Of a DNA stretch of 64,000 bases, positions 21,909 through 34,045 are shown piece by piece; the stretch's first letter is position 1, and every line of letters starts with the position of its first letter. The notes under the pieces were generated by a model that saw only the letters and a list, made by a program, of their open reading frames with translations, did no database searches and was not told the origin of the DNA. The position numbers and the translations under genes are program-made. Location of the stretch: the NCBI RefSeq assembly GCF_026212465.1, contig NC_080051.1, positions 18,238,459 to 18,302,458 of the forward strand, in the 5' to 3' direction. The stretch is from Amaranthus tricolor (taxonomy: Eukaryota; Streptophyta; Magnoliopsida; Caryophyllales; Amaranthaceae).

Positions 21909-24900
21909 TGTTGGGGATTAAACATCCCGTATATGTAAGATACCCAAAATACCCTTGGTTAAGGGATAAAAGGTCAAATCTATAAGTCAATATTGGCTGT
22001 CAAGTTAACATTGCAATAGAAATCAAAGTCATATGTTTGCCTCAATCTGATACCACACAACAACTTCCCACTTCCTTCATGTTGAAGACACCTCACAGTG
22101 TAACCACCCATTATCTCAGGTAACTGCTGCCCACTATTTCACTTTCGTGATCACGTTCTCCATAAAGCAGCATTACTAAGGTAACCAACCAGCAGTTATG
22201 ACTCCTGCATCAAAAATCTTATAAATAGGTACTTCTTCTACAAAAATCAGGTACTCAATTTTACTCTCATACTTATACTTACACTTATGTAACACCCCGA
22301 GATTTTAATGACGTAATTAATTAATACTATAATAACTTTTAGAGATTTTATAAATACATTAAATTATTTTTTTTAGTTAATTTTAGTATATTACTTTCAT
22401 ATACGAATTTAAATGTCAACATGGTTATACTAAAAATAGAGTTGCGATTACTAAAATAAAGAGGTTCGAATTATAATTATTCTCTTTATTAAAATTTGGG
22501 AGCACAATAAAGTGGAGTTTTTTTAGTTGGGTCTTGCTAGAAGGCTTACCCTAATATAAGATGAGTTAGGGTTTACAAGGGAGATCTCTCATTTTTCTCT
22601 CACTCACAAAACCACGTGTTTCCCTCTTTTCCTTGTCCCTCGTGATCTGCGCCTCCTCCCCCACAACCTGATCAGCAGCTGCTCCTCCCCCCACAACCAG
22701 ACAGGCCGCGCCTTCTCCCTCTCACAACCAGCAGCATCATCCGATCCTCTCCCCTCCACGGCAGCAGCCGGCTGCACACTCTCAAATAGCAGCTGCTGTT
22801 GGGTTCTACACCACCACCAACAGCAGCTGCCTGCACTGCCACCAAGGTCCACCGCCAGTGTCTTGTCCCGCCTGTGCCACCACCACCACTCTAAACACTT
22901 GTCTTTTCACCCCTCTTTTCTGATTTCTCCATTGTAAGCCATCCTCTAATTCTCCCTAATTAACTAATTTCTTGTTTTTATTAGAATTTACCAAGTTTAT
23001 GTGTTTTGGGTTGATTGTGTATTAATTTTTACTTAATCTTATTACGGGTAATAGTTAAAGGTGTTGTCTTTGAACATGAATCGATTAAGGTTTCATTTAG
23101 AGGTGAAATTACTAATAGTGTGTGTTTTTATGCTACATTTTGGTAGTGTGAGGATTGATTGGAAAACTTCAAAAGTTGTATTAAGGCTTAGTTTGGTTGA
23201 TTATTGTTGTGATAGTGATAGTTGGTAATGAGTATGTTTGTAGTTGCCTACGAAAGTGGTCTTGGTTAATAATTAGGAGTCATGGTTGTTAATTATTGTG
23301 GTTTGATTGTTTGAATTAGAAATACTCTTGTTAGGGGGTTATTGAAGTTATACATAAGGTCATGAGTATAGAGTCAACTCATTGTTGATGGTTGCTAAGG
23401 TTACTTGTTGTGATGTTTTGATTGTAATTTTGTAGCTTCAGGGAATGTAACGAATGCTATTGCGATTCGATGACTTTAAGATTTGCCTTATCGTCAGATT
23501 AGTGTTATATTAACATTGTAAACTTAGGTGTGATTGTTAATTTTTTTTAAGGTAACACAAATCGATATAACTCAAATTTAGGGGATGTAAAGGAACGACT
23601 CACATAATATTTTTACTTTTAAATTGATGAAAAGACTTGTGTTGTTGTTGAGTTAATGATCATGACTTGTATTGAATGAAATGTGTGCGTGCTAGAGTAA
23701 TCGGAAACTCATATTGAATGAGTAATAGTGGTTACTTTGGCTTTTAGCTGGTATGACAAAGTAGATAAGTGGACTTGTTAGTTATACTCCTAATTTATAT
23801 AGGTGACCAATTCATAAGAAGAAGATAGAACTTTAGTTGGGTGACTTTTGTGACTTTTGGTCATGTAGTGACGCTTACAGGTACGTATACGCAGTAACTA
23901 ATCCTTATATGCAATTTTTCTTTAAGACATTATTGTTTATTGTTTATTGTGACTATATGAATTATATCGAAACTATGAGGTATTAGTGAGTAAACTTTAT
24001 ATGAAGAGATATCACTTATGAAATCCTTGAGCTTAGAATAGTTTAGAGAATGAGAGTATTAGTAGACGCGGGGACCATCCCCTTTAGTTATTTAAAAATT
24101 GAATTATGCCTTACTTGGAGTTAGAATGACTCCTTAATAGGTGAATTTTGTATTTTGTTTGAGTTACTCAGTGGGTTTCGCTATCCCAGGGCACTCATTA
24201 ATAGTATAGAGCAGGAGTTATTCCCGTTTGATTGCATTATGTTATTATTAGTTTGCGTGACTCAACTGGATTATGTCCGGTTGATTTAGTAGTCCCCTAG
24301 GTGAGATCCGACGGGATCATTGTAAGGGAGGTATGAGCATACTTTTGTCATTGGGCATCGGGTGCCGATACTGCCCCTTGACCGAGGTGTTACCATGTGG
24401 GCTTTGCAAACCCCAATATGGTGGCCTCTTCACTGGATTGATACCCTAGTGTGTTAGTTTTCACGAAGGTAGGACCCGAGAGGGTCAGCTGGAGGGGGTA
24501 TGAGCTCATACTTTGCCATGGGCGCCGAGTAGCCGATAACGCCCTTGGGCGTATCAAGTGGAGAAAAGATCCACTGATAGAATATTACTCATTGATAGAA
24601 AGTTTATTCATTCATAGAAAGCTAACACATTGATAGAACGTTTACTCATTAATAGAAAATTTATTCAATAATAGAGTTGTTTACGGTAGTGAGAAGTGTG
24701 CCTAAGTTAAGTTACCTCAAGGGAGTTACATGTCCCAAAGATAGACTATGATCACACTTACTTTAAGATAGACAAGCTCTATAAGGTCATTGTTAGGTAG
24801 TCTGTTAATGCCGTGGTTGAGTGATACTACGCGTGTTTTACAAGAGTTTATGTTTGGAGAAGAGGAGTGTGAAGACCTGCATTCTACCCAAGAACACATG

Positions 24901-25940
24901 GTTTGGGTTGGATTGGACGTAACGAGATTAAGAAGTATAGGTGGACAATAAACGGTTACTATTTGTGCTTGTGTCTTATGAAATCATCTTATATTGTTGT
25001 ATAACATAATGTTATCTAGTAGTTGGCCTTATTATATTTGATGCTAGTTACCGAAGTATACGTGTTTGTGTTTATGTTTGACTATCTGATGACTTTCTAT
25101 GATTGTCCTGCTATGACACATTGGCCTTTGATCTGATGTCGAGCAGCAAGAGGATCATAGACAGACGTAAGCAAGTATTGGAGCTTCTCTTGCATTGCAA
25201 TGCATTGCATTGGGGGAGAGTGATGAGGGCGAAGCATAACCTGTGTCGTATCGTTATCTTTTGATTTTGTAGTTCGTATTTATCTTTTGTAACTTTGGTT
25301 GTACACGTTTGTTATGAGGCCTTGTGTCCTCCTTTGTATATTTGTATTTCCGCTGCGTAGTTTATAACTTCGTATGGTTTTAAAGAGTTAAGTCATTTTA
25401 AAACGCACGCATTGACATTGGAACCACGATCCATGCTTGGCATGTTGATTTGAGAAGCCGGCGATGAATCATTCCGCTGTGGTTTGAGATTTTAAAGGCA
25501 ATGATTCCTTAGATTAGTTTAATGTTTTTATTATGCTAATTGCTCTACCACATGTTCAAGTTTTAGTAGAGATCCTGCCGAAATTTCCACTCACCTTTTT
25601 TCAAAGTTAATCTTTAATGTTTATCTAAATTCTTTTCCTTTTCTTTTTATGTAACATGCTGCCGTGGTGTACACCTGAATTTCCTCCCGTCCTTCACGAT
25701 TTTGGTTTCGCTTAAGGGGTTGGAAATTCAGGGGTGTTACAACTTACCTCTAATATTTACCTTTCCTGGTCTTACTTAAGCATCGGAGAGGCTTTTCGAG
25801 ACATCAGCCCTTGGTTTAATCTTTCTTTGTGGTTACATGTACCCCTTTTGTGGCAGTCAGATTATCTCACTTCCTTTAAATTGAAGGTACTTCTCACTTA
25901 AAGTCCCTTTAATAAATTCGTCCGTTTCCTAGCAAAAATA
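21909..25940 (+). mobile_element. Solo LTR, family A second copy, split by another solo LTR
   Basis: It starts TGTTGGGGATTAAACATCCC and ends CTAGCAAAAATA (CA mutated to TA), flanked by ATTAT (21904-21908 and 25941-25945). The two halves, 21909-22287 and 25742-25940, align along their length with 21271-21832, for example CATCGGAGAGGCTTTTCGAG against CATTGGAGAGGCTTTTGGGG. The length without the insert and its duplicated 5 bp is about 573 bp. Confidence 0.92.
22288..25741 (+). mobile_element. Solo LTR of the Tekay-like gypsy family (3454 bp)
   Basis: It starts TGTAACACCCCGAGATTTTA and ends GGAAATTCAGGGGTGTTACA, the same termini as the LTR at 14694-17647 but in opposite orientation. A perfect 5-bp duplication ACTTA flanks it (22283-22287 and 25742-25746). 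It is inserted in the family A solo LTR. GC-rich stretches (22604-22880) and the open frames 22604-22852 (minus) and 24451-24633 (plus) have counterparts in position in the other LTR and are not host genes. Confidence 0.95.
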
Positions 25941-26164
25941 ATTATAAATGTAACAAATTAATGGAATAAATGTTTCTTTAAAATTGGAGAACTGTTACAA
26001 TAATTTAGTTGAATATTTCATATACAATTGTGAGGTTTTAGTAATTATATTTTTGTTACATAAGTTGCCATACACAATCGCAAACTTTTACATTTAAATT
26101 AAATTTATATATAAATTAACAAATTTATACATCTACTTATTGCACAAGTTTCTATATTAATATA

Positions 26165-26700
26165 TTATAAATGTTAACTGACCAACTCAAGCAAATGCTT
26201 AAGCTAATGGTTAGGGCCCCAAGACATATTATATTCTCTAACAAGCCTTTTCACACGAGTGTCATTTTGGATTAGAAGTATAAATGCAGCACAAATTCTC
26301 CTCAAATTTAGCGCTAAATATTCCACTTTAAATAAAGGATAATTAAATGAGTTCAAAATCGTGAACTCTTTGTCACGTTAACTTTTAATGCCATTGTCAA
26401 AGAACCAACTCAACCAAAAGCTTAACTTTTTGGTTGAGTTGGTTCTTTAACAATGGTATTAGCGCCCGATTTGTTGTTAGGCTTATGATTGTGCATTAAT
26501 CTTACCGCTAGTTAAGGGGCCGTAAATTGGATGTTCATTCCGAATGAGGTTTGTAACCTTTTAGCGAACTGAAATTCTAAGGACACACACATGTGAAGGA
26601 GATTGTTAAAATGTCAAGTATTACCCACATGTGAGTTGACCCACATCGAAAAAAATAATAGGATGTCAATGTATATAAATTATGTTTCCTCCTTGTTTAC
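26165..26700 (+). mobile_element. TRIM-like retrotransposon remnant
   Basis: ATGGTATTAGCGCCC (26452-26466) resembles a tRNA-Met primer-binding site (TGGTATCAGAGC) and follows an LTR-like end CTTTAACA. ACATGTGAAGGAGA (about 26590-26608) acts as a polypurine tract before TGTTAAAATGTCAAG at 26609, an LTR-like start. A second LTR-end phrase, AATGCTTAAGCTAATGG then CTCTAACA, is at about 26195-26245. The outer boundaries are uncertain. Confidence 0.55.
26391..26456. repeat. Near-perfect 30-bp hairpin at the TRIM LTR end
   Basis: The arm CCATTGTCAAAGAACCAACT plus CAACCAAAAG pairs with the following TTTTGGTTGAGTTGGTTCTT plus TAACAATGG across a loop of about 7 bases, with one mismatch. Confidence 0.95.
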
Positions 26701-28052
26701 GTTGCCTAATATATTTTCTAAATTTTATCAATAAACTCACTATTAATAAGATTTTAATCCAATAATTAATATTATAGCTTAGACAAATTCAAGAGTAAAT
26801 TTATCCATCATTGCTAGAGGTTCACTAATCAATTCTCACAATCTTTAATTTTGGAGTATAATTATACTACCATATTGTTATTTTTATACACTATTATGTC
26901 TTTGTTTGTTCGTTAATAGCAGAAGACACGTGTGATCGACGCACGAAAGATGCCACTAGCTGAAGGGCCAAAAAAACTGGGTCTTGTTTGTAATTGAATA
27001 TTTGTTGAGCTCATTAGTTGGTTTTGGCCTATTAACTCATTCAAATAATTCAACTATTAGAAAACAGTTTTTTAATAAATGACTTTTTATTTTAAGTATA
27101 AGCTAAGTTGAGACAAAATAAAAAAAAATACATTAAAAAATTTTTAACTTGTTGAAATAATAAATATCTCCATTAACAATTTACATATATCAACTAGTTA
27201 AACTAGTCAATTAAATCAATTAATAATACTGAACAATATAATTTGATTCAAAGCGTAAAAAATTCAACCTTCATCTGGCAAATGTATCTCTTGTAAGGTT
27301 TTTCAAATGCGGGTTTATTTATTAATTAAACAACTATATTCCATTCATTTTCAACAAACTGTCTCATTTTTAGGGCACTTTTCGTCTAATGATCTTAATT
27401 TATGTCTATTTTAATATATTAAAAATTATATTAGCACAATGTAAGTCTTAGATGAGAGTTGAGATATGAGTTTGATAATACTCATTCTATTTTCAGGACA
27501 TTTAAACAATATATTTTTATATACATATTAATAAACTGATTGGAACAATTAATTTGTGTAAATAAAATTAAAAGTAAACGAAAATAAAAATATATAAAAA
27601 TAAAATTTAAAGAAAATAAAAAAAAATTATACTCAAAATAAAAATATAGCAAAACTAATTTCATTGCAAATGGGTCTTTGATGTGGGAGAGGCACCGTCG
27701 GATAATGTTGTACCGGCGGACACGTAAGGTACGTGTGAGTGTGATTGTAGTGTGTATGTTAATCTTTATGTACGTGTGGATAGACTTTTTGTGTATTCAA
27801 ACGTATTAGATTTTATATACGTGGCTTTCGTAGCAACTGGACCCCATACACCTAATCGCCATGTGCAAACTTTGAGACAACTTTGCCGATCATCCTCCCT
27901 ATTGTTTTTTCTAAAAAAAAAAAATGAACTAATTGTCGTTGTTACTTGTTACTCTGCTCTATTCATTGCTTTTAACACTATTTTTCAGATTAAGGTGAAT
28001 TTCTTACCGGCGCGCAAGAGTTACGAGAAACAATAATTTTTAATAGAGGTAA
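26701..28052. other. Intergenic sequence without recognisable genes
   Basis: Open frames 27482-27664 (minus) and 27752-28036 (plus, 94 codons) match no family I know. The second lies in a less AT-rich patch (27670-28030). It has no visible domain and I do not call it a gene. Confidence 0.5.
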
Positions 28053-29231
28053 TAGAGGTGTTTAACAGGCCGGATCGCGGTGGATTATGTTAAATTTAAA
28101 CAAGTTAGGGCGGGTCAAAGCCCATTTAAATCCAATCCACTTTGATTCGTTTTTTAAAATTTCATATAATATTTTTTTATTCTACTCTTTTGGTCCGTTG
28201 TGTCGACATATCTATGTATATAATTATATCATATAAAAATATTAAAAAACAGTGGTAAAAAAAATTTTCGCAACCGATTCCTATAATTATCCGACCTGAC
28301 ACTTTACACCAAGGTCCTTTAATGGACCGACCCGTTATTGACCCGGCCCGCTAATTGTCCGTTAAATGTGACCTGACCCTTAACTTGTTGAGTCGAATGT
28401 TGACCACAAATGTAGAATAAAAAGTTCATAACTAATAGGTTAATTCATAATTTTCAACTTTAATTCATAACTTCCTATAATAACTACCCACTACTCAACA
28501 TAACCGACCACTCACCCATCATACCCATGATTCATTAATTCACCATCTAACATTCATTCTACTATCATAAATACATGTTGCATACATCATTTGCATCGGA
28601 CTAAGCTTTTATATTCCTACTGTTACTCCGCAAAAATACATCGCCCACCTACTTACAGTTTATACTTAAATAAATATCTTTCAATTGATCTGAACTCATC
28701 CTATAATCCATTAATCTTGCATTTATTCAATTATCATACATTCATTGATTTCTGTTTCCCGGTCTGACTTGCAGGATTTTTGGGAAACCACCCCGGGTAA
28801 GGCTAACGTTGTATTGCAGGATTTAAGGTCTCATCAGCGAAAGGATCATAAGCACTTTCGGCATATTGACAGTTGTCCCCAATCACACCTTATTTCAAGG
28901 TATTTTAAGTGTTTTTTGCACTTCCTCGTTTCATCACCGAAACAGTAACCCTTAGTAAAATTTTATTACTTGAAAATTAAGCTCGAACCTGATCTATAAT
29001 CGGTAAAACCAAATCAATTATTAACCGATGAAAACCCGAGATCGATTGATACTCAACTCGAAATCGACATCGAACCGGTGTAAACCCGATAACTTCAATA
29101 ACCGATCTTCAATTGACCCATAAAAAATTGTCCCGACCCGAGTTTGACCCGCAACGACATGTATCCAAAAAGTAATCGAACCAAATGAGACCCGTCCGAA
29201 ATCGACCCAATTGCTCGAATGAACACCTCTT
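28053..29231. mobile_element. hAT-like non-autonomous element (one or two pieces)
   Basis: The left end TAGAGGTGTTTAACAGGCC and the right end CTCGAATGAACACCTCTT are inverted (AGAGGTGTT start). Both subterminal zones are rich in CGACCCG, GGCGGGT and GACCCG motifs, as in hAT elements. No 8-bp duplication is visible, so the two ends may come from different copies. Frames 28745-28948 and 29021-29296 show no transposase motif. Confidence 0.45.
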
Positions 29232-29236
29232 CTTGC

Positions 29237-30729
29237 ATATGTGTACATGTAATTTTCTAATAAAACTTGCAAAAGTCTTTTATGGACTCGGTCCACACTA
29301 TTTTAATATGGACAAATTTAAGCAAATGTTTTTTTTAATGATTTTTACTAATTGTACTTATCATGTGGAAAAACTTATGATTTTTGTTTCGCACTCTAAA
29401 AATTGAAACTTGCTAATGGAAATAGTTTGATACTTTGAAATGGAATGATTCCCTCGCAGCTATATTAAGAGTAGTTTTTTAAGAAAGCAAGATTAAGTTT
29501 TGTTTTCAAACAAAAAAAGTTTGTAATATCTTCCGTTTTCTGTTTTTCTAATCAAATTTTTGAAAACATATAAACCACCCGTTTGTTTTCAGGTCATGCT
29601 TATAATGATATAATATTTATAGAAAAATAAAATTTACACTAAGAAAACACTTAAATTTTGTGTACATTAGTGTTAGCATTGAAGGAACAATTGAATAAAT
29701 ACACACTAAAATATCATATTCGATCTTTATTGAGTCCGAATCAACAATACAATCTACCCCACATTACTCCTATTTTGCAACAAATTATAGGTACGGTGTA
29801 CTATCAATTGAGAGCCGGGACTTGTCTTAGTGGCGTCAAGAACTATATTCCTAAGACAAAACATGGGTTTGAGTTTCATAAACCTCCTCACCAACCTACT
29901 TTTGAATAAAAAAAAAGTGTACCTTTAATTATTTGGATATAAAACAAATTTGCATTGGATTGGAAATTCAATTGTTTTAGTAAAAACTAAGCAAGCAACT
30001 AATACTTAAAAATTTAAAAAAAAAAAAAAATTGGTAAGCAAGTAATAAGAATAAAACGAAATGATTTTGGTCGGCAGGTAAAACCGTTACCCGTTAAGAA
30101 TCTAAGGAGGGTAAAGAGGAGCATGATTTATTGGTCTCCCTTTTATGAACCACTCTTCGGCAACCCCGGAGGAAATATTACTATTACTGACTTACTGTTA
30201 CGTTACTTATTACTACATTAACCAATTAATTACTAGTACCATAAAGTCTATAAGAGTATAGCCTATGGATCTATCATAGGAGTATAATATATGCACCTCC
30301 TCGTGTTTGTAAATAGTTTAACAATATTAATTATTTATTTCTTTATTAATTTTATATAATCAAAATTCTAATGGTTAATATTATGAATTATTCATTAAGA
30401 TGAATAAATAAGATTTCACTTAATTATATTTTACATTATACATAAAAAAAATATATGCAAAATAAGATCAGTTGATAAATAATAAATGTTACAATAGCTA
30501 TGATAACTGTAACCATTATAAGAGATCAGCGTTAGTATTATATATTTTTTTAATTCGTGAATATTGTTAACATTTAACTATAAAAGACAGTACTCATAGT
30601 TCCATAAAATAAAATGTATTGTTTTAAAGTGAAGGAAGGAAGATCATAAATATGTATAGGATTTGGGAAGTGAACTTTTGTATTGCTAGATTGTATTCAT
30701 TTGTCAAAAGCAAAGGAATTTCAATCATA
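29237..30729. other. Intergenic sequence without recognisable genes
   Basis: The frame 29658-29909 (83 codons) has no domain I recognise. The sequence is otherwise AT-rich. Confidence 0.5.
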
Positions 30730-30957
30730 CTCCCTCCGTCTCATTGAATTTGCATTATTTTTCATTTTGGTCCGTCCTATTTAATTTGCATTATTTTTAT
30801 ATTTAGACAATGATCTACCACTTTCTTTTAATTTCATCCATACATTTTACTCTCTTTTAATTTCATCCACATAATTCATTCTCTCTCTTTATTTATTATT
30901 GCTTTCTTAAAAACAACCTCATTTCTCTTTTATGCAATTTAAAGGGGAAAGAATAGT
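30730..30957. mobile_element. Stowaway-like MITE, decayed right end
   Basis: The left end CTCCCTCCGTCTCATTGAAT follows TA. The candidate right end ATGCAATTTAAAGGGGAAAG before TA pairs only partly. GAATTTGCATTATTTTT is repeated near the left end as TAATTTGCATTATTTTT. Confidence 0.55.
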
Positions 30958-32031
30958 ATATACCAGTAGCAAGTTTTCAAGCATTCTTACTTGTTAAGTA
31001 ACTTTGGATCATGTTTTTGAGTGTTGATATCTGAATTTTTAATATGCTAAATTTTACTATCTTCGTTTTTAATTACTTAGCTTGCACATTTTTATGGTGG
31101 CACAAAAATTTAAAAAAGTCACTTTCAGTGTATTTTTTTTTTCTATTTTACTCCGTTCAAATGGTATGTGAAAAAGTAATAATATAATGAGTGAAAATAA
31201 GATAAGGATAAAATAGATTTATTGAGTTGAGTTGCTTTTTCCCAAAAGAAGGAAATAGCGCTAACATTGTGAAACAATTAAATAAAGGTAATAAGTGCAA
31301 GTATCATAAAATGAACGAAATATTAAAATTTAAATTTATGACTCGGACTTCTCATACTATGTTAAAGATATGTTAAAGAACCATTTTGATGTTCTATTAC
31401 AAACCTTTTCACTATCCAAAGAGATTGAACACAGAGTTTCCATCAAAGATACATGGAGTGGATGAAAAATTTTACGAGCATTTGTCAGCATGAATCAATT
31501 CACTCTAAAAATTGAATCATTGAAATTATAATTTAATTCATCATTGTTAGTATCTATGTTCTCCAAAACAATGAAATTATAATAATTAAAATCAAATTTA
31601 AATTGTATAAAATTAATCCAAAATTATGGAAAATCATAGATGCATACGCAAAATTACAACAAACTTTATATCATAATCATATTATAATTATGTAAGTGCT
31701 AATTGAAATCACTAAAGAAATATATAGATGTATTACGCAAAATTATAAGAAACTGTATTTAAATCACATTTAAACTTATCACATGCATATTATAATAAGA
31801 ATTATGATCAGTAGAATATCAGACCCTAGCTTGATGCGTGAATTCCTTATTATATGATTGGGTATGAAATATAATAAAACTTAAAGTTGATGATTGATGT
31901 CCCAAGATATATATACTTTGCCAAAAAAGTTTTCATCCCAAAATCCCTCTCAAACTCTTGTTATTCCTGGGATTAATAATTCGTGTTTTTCTTATTCTTA
32001 ATATTGCGCAAAAAACTGCAAAACATGTTAC
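30958..32031. other. AT-rich intergenic sequence
   Basis: No open frame of note and no terminal repeats found. Confidence 0.5.
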
Positions 32032-32746
32032 AGTTGGAAATACTTCACATGTGAAGAAGATTCCACCTCGTTAAAATAGTGGGTTATAGACATGTATGTA
32101 ATGCTTGGAGGGTAATTCTTCTAATACCATATGGTTTTGAGAAAGAGTAAAACTCATAAATTGTTCACAAATTGTTGTGAGTCACGGTCTCTCTGAGAGA
32201 CACATTAGGTATATGGGCTAAATAGCCCAATTAATACAAATTATAGATAAAATTAAAATCTGGGCTTCTTGTTTTGAGGTCGTCTCTTTGAGAGACGGTT
32301 TCTCACAAGAGTAGCTCTAAAGTGTTGTATTCAAGTCAACACACATTATCCGTGAGTTTGTACGGGTGCCTGTGGGTGTATCTACACTAGTGGGCCCCAT
32401 GGGGTGATCATGTGACGAATTGCCATGACTTAACATGGTATTAGAGCCGATGGCGGTTCTTGGATATGATGTGGCTCACATGTGAAGGGGAGTGTTAGAA
32501 ATACTTCACATTTGAGAAAGATCCCACATTGCTAAAATAGTGGATTGTAGACATGTATATAATGCTTGATGGGCAATCCTCTTAGTACCATATGGTTTTG
32601 AAAAAGAGTAAAACTCATCCAGTGTTGTGTGCAAATCAATGCTCATTACCGTGAGTTTGTGGGCTTGAGCTTACGGGTGCCCTGTGGGTGTATCCATTTT
32701 AGTGGTTCCACAGGGTGATCATGTGACGAATTGTCACGATCTAACA
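32032..32746 (+). mobile_element. Complete TRIM retrotransposon with a 57-bp interior
   Basis: LTR1 (32032-32435) and LTR2 (32493-32746, 254 bp) are direct repeats. They share AAATACTTCACAT, then ACATGTAT(G/A)TAATGCTTG, ACCATATGGTTTTGA and GGTGATCATGTGACGAATTG, and end TTAACA/CTAACA. Between them are a primer-binding site, TGGTATTAGAGCC (32436-32448, tRNA-Met type), and the purine tract TGTGAAGGGGAG ending at 32492. Flanks GTTAC (32027-32031) and GTTTC (32747-32751) match at 4 of 5. It has no coding region, as expected for TRIMs, which depend on other elements. LTR1 carries a MITE insertion. Confidence 0.9.
32159..32321. mobile_element. Short MITE nested in the TRIM LTR1
   Basis: This segment is absent from LTR2 at the matching place. 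Its ends TTGTGAGTCACGGTCTCTCT (from 32175) and GTCTCTTTGAGAGACGG-TTTCTCACAA (to 32308) are inverted repeats with a GTCTCTxxGAGAGAC palindrome. A related element is at 40887-41126 and a half copy is in the DUF1635 intron. Confidence 0.8.
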
Positions 32747-33294
32747 GTTTCATCTTGTATCATCCATCCCAAAATAATAATTTTGCTAACCACAACAGTA
32801 TGACATTTATTTGTTAAAGAATCAACTGAACCAAATATTTAAGTTGGTAATTAAATATATTACTCTAACATCATTGGTTGAGTGATTGGTTTTTATTTAA
32901 AAACAGCCAAGCAATGGGATGAGGTCAACTCAATCTAGGCACATCGAAACAGAATAAACTAGATTACTCCTAAATCTAATTGAGCAACATAATTAATGAT
33001 AAGTTCAAAGTTCATAAAAAATACAAGTATAGAATTGGTAGATACAGTGTACGTACTTCATGTGGCCAGGTTATACTAATTATATTAATAGCATCAGCCG
33101 TTTTGTCTTTATTAACCTTTTTTTGTCAGCTTTTTATGAGTTAGGGAACCAAGTAATTTGTTTCAGGAATCCCATTGCTGGTGTTCATCATTCAATCATT
33201 AATCATAAATGATTATCACCTTAGATCTCTCCATTAGTAATCAACATATATAGGCTGCTTATTTGATTAATATTCAAAGGTGGGTGTTTTTAAG

Positions 33295-33297
<3 letters not shown>
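32747..33297. other. Intergenic sequence with an LTR fragment
   Basis: At about 32813-32875, TTAAAGAATCAACTGAACCA and CTCTAACA resemble the TRIM-like LTR end at 26400-26455. Nothing else is recognisable. Confidence 0.4.

Positions 33298-33350
<53 letters not shown>
33298..33350. repeat. (ATA)n microsatellite, about 17 units
   Basis: A perfect trinucleotide run. Confidence 0.97.
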
Positions 33351-33351
<1 letters not shown>

Positions 33352-33744
33352 TTTTTGGTGACAATAGTTTATGATTATGTTGTGTATCTACTTTGTCTAT
33401 TAATAACTACAAAGAGTCATTTAAAGCTATGGCACACTCTCATATATAAAGACAAATGATGATGAATTAATTGTAGAATTATGGCAACTTTTTTTTTAAT
33501 AATGATCACTTCCTTTTTTTAAATTATTTATTATATTTATTTGCTATAATTAATTTCTATTCCATTTCACTAGCTAGTGGAAAAAAAAACCTTATATACT
33601 ATACTTTTTTCAAGGATTGTATTTTTTTGTTTTTAACACCATGCACATGTAATAGAAACGTATGCGATTCATTTTTTGTTTCGATTTTTCACAACATATA
33701 ATATCCTTTTAAATAAATTTTTAAATGATGATAATTTTACTAAA

Positions 33745-33747
<3 letters not shown>

Positions 33748-33815
<68 letters not shown>
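33748..33815. repeat. (AAT)n microsatellite, about 22 units
   Basis: A perfect trinucleotide run inside the CACTA 3' end. Confidence 0.97.
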
Positions 33816-33816
<1 letters not shown>

Positions 33817-34045
33817 TATTAAATTTTAACATAATGATTATGGCAATCCATCATATTCATCGGCATCAACCCATAAAGCGGCCCAATAATCATCAAATGT
33901 TACGTATATATATAATTTATAAATTATATTACAATATAATTTACAAACTAAGTTATATTATTACAACATATAATACAAACTATATTAATATAATGTATGG
34001 ATACTAACTAGTTACTTACATGTGCAATTAAGGAAGGAAACTGTG

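Noticed and set aside
22604..22852. Cys/Trp-rich 82-codon frame
   Set aside because: It sits in the solo LTR and starts in low-complexity CAGCAGC-type sequence. It shows no known fold or motif.
27752..28036. 94-codon frame in a less AT-rich patch
   Set aside because: No recognisable domain, no splice context and no promoter signal. It may be a remnant of something but cannot be named.
29658..29909. 83-codon frame with normal-looking composition
   Set aside because: No family recognised. A protein search would be decisive; a hit over most of its length would support a gene fragment.
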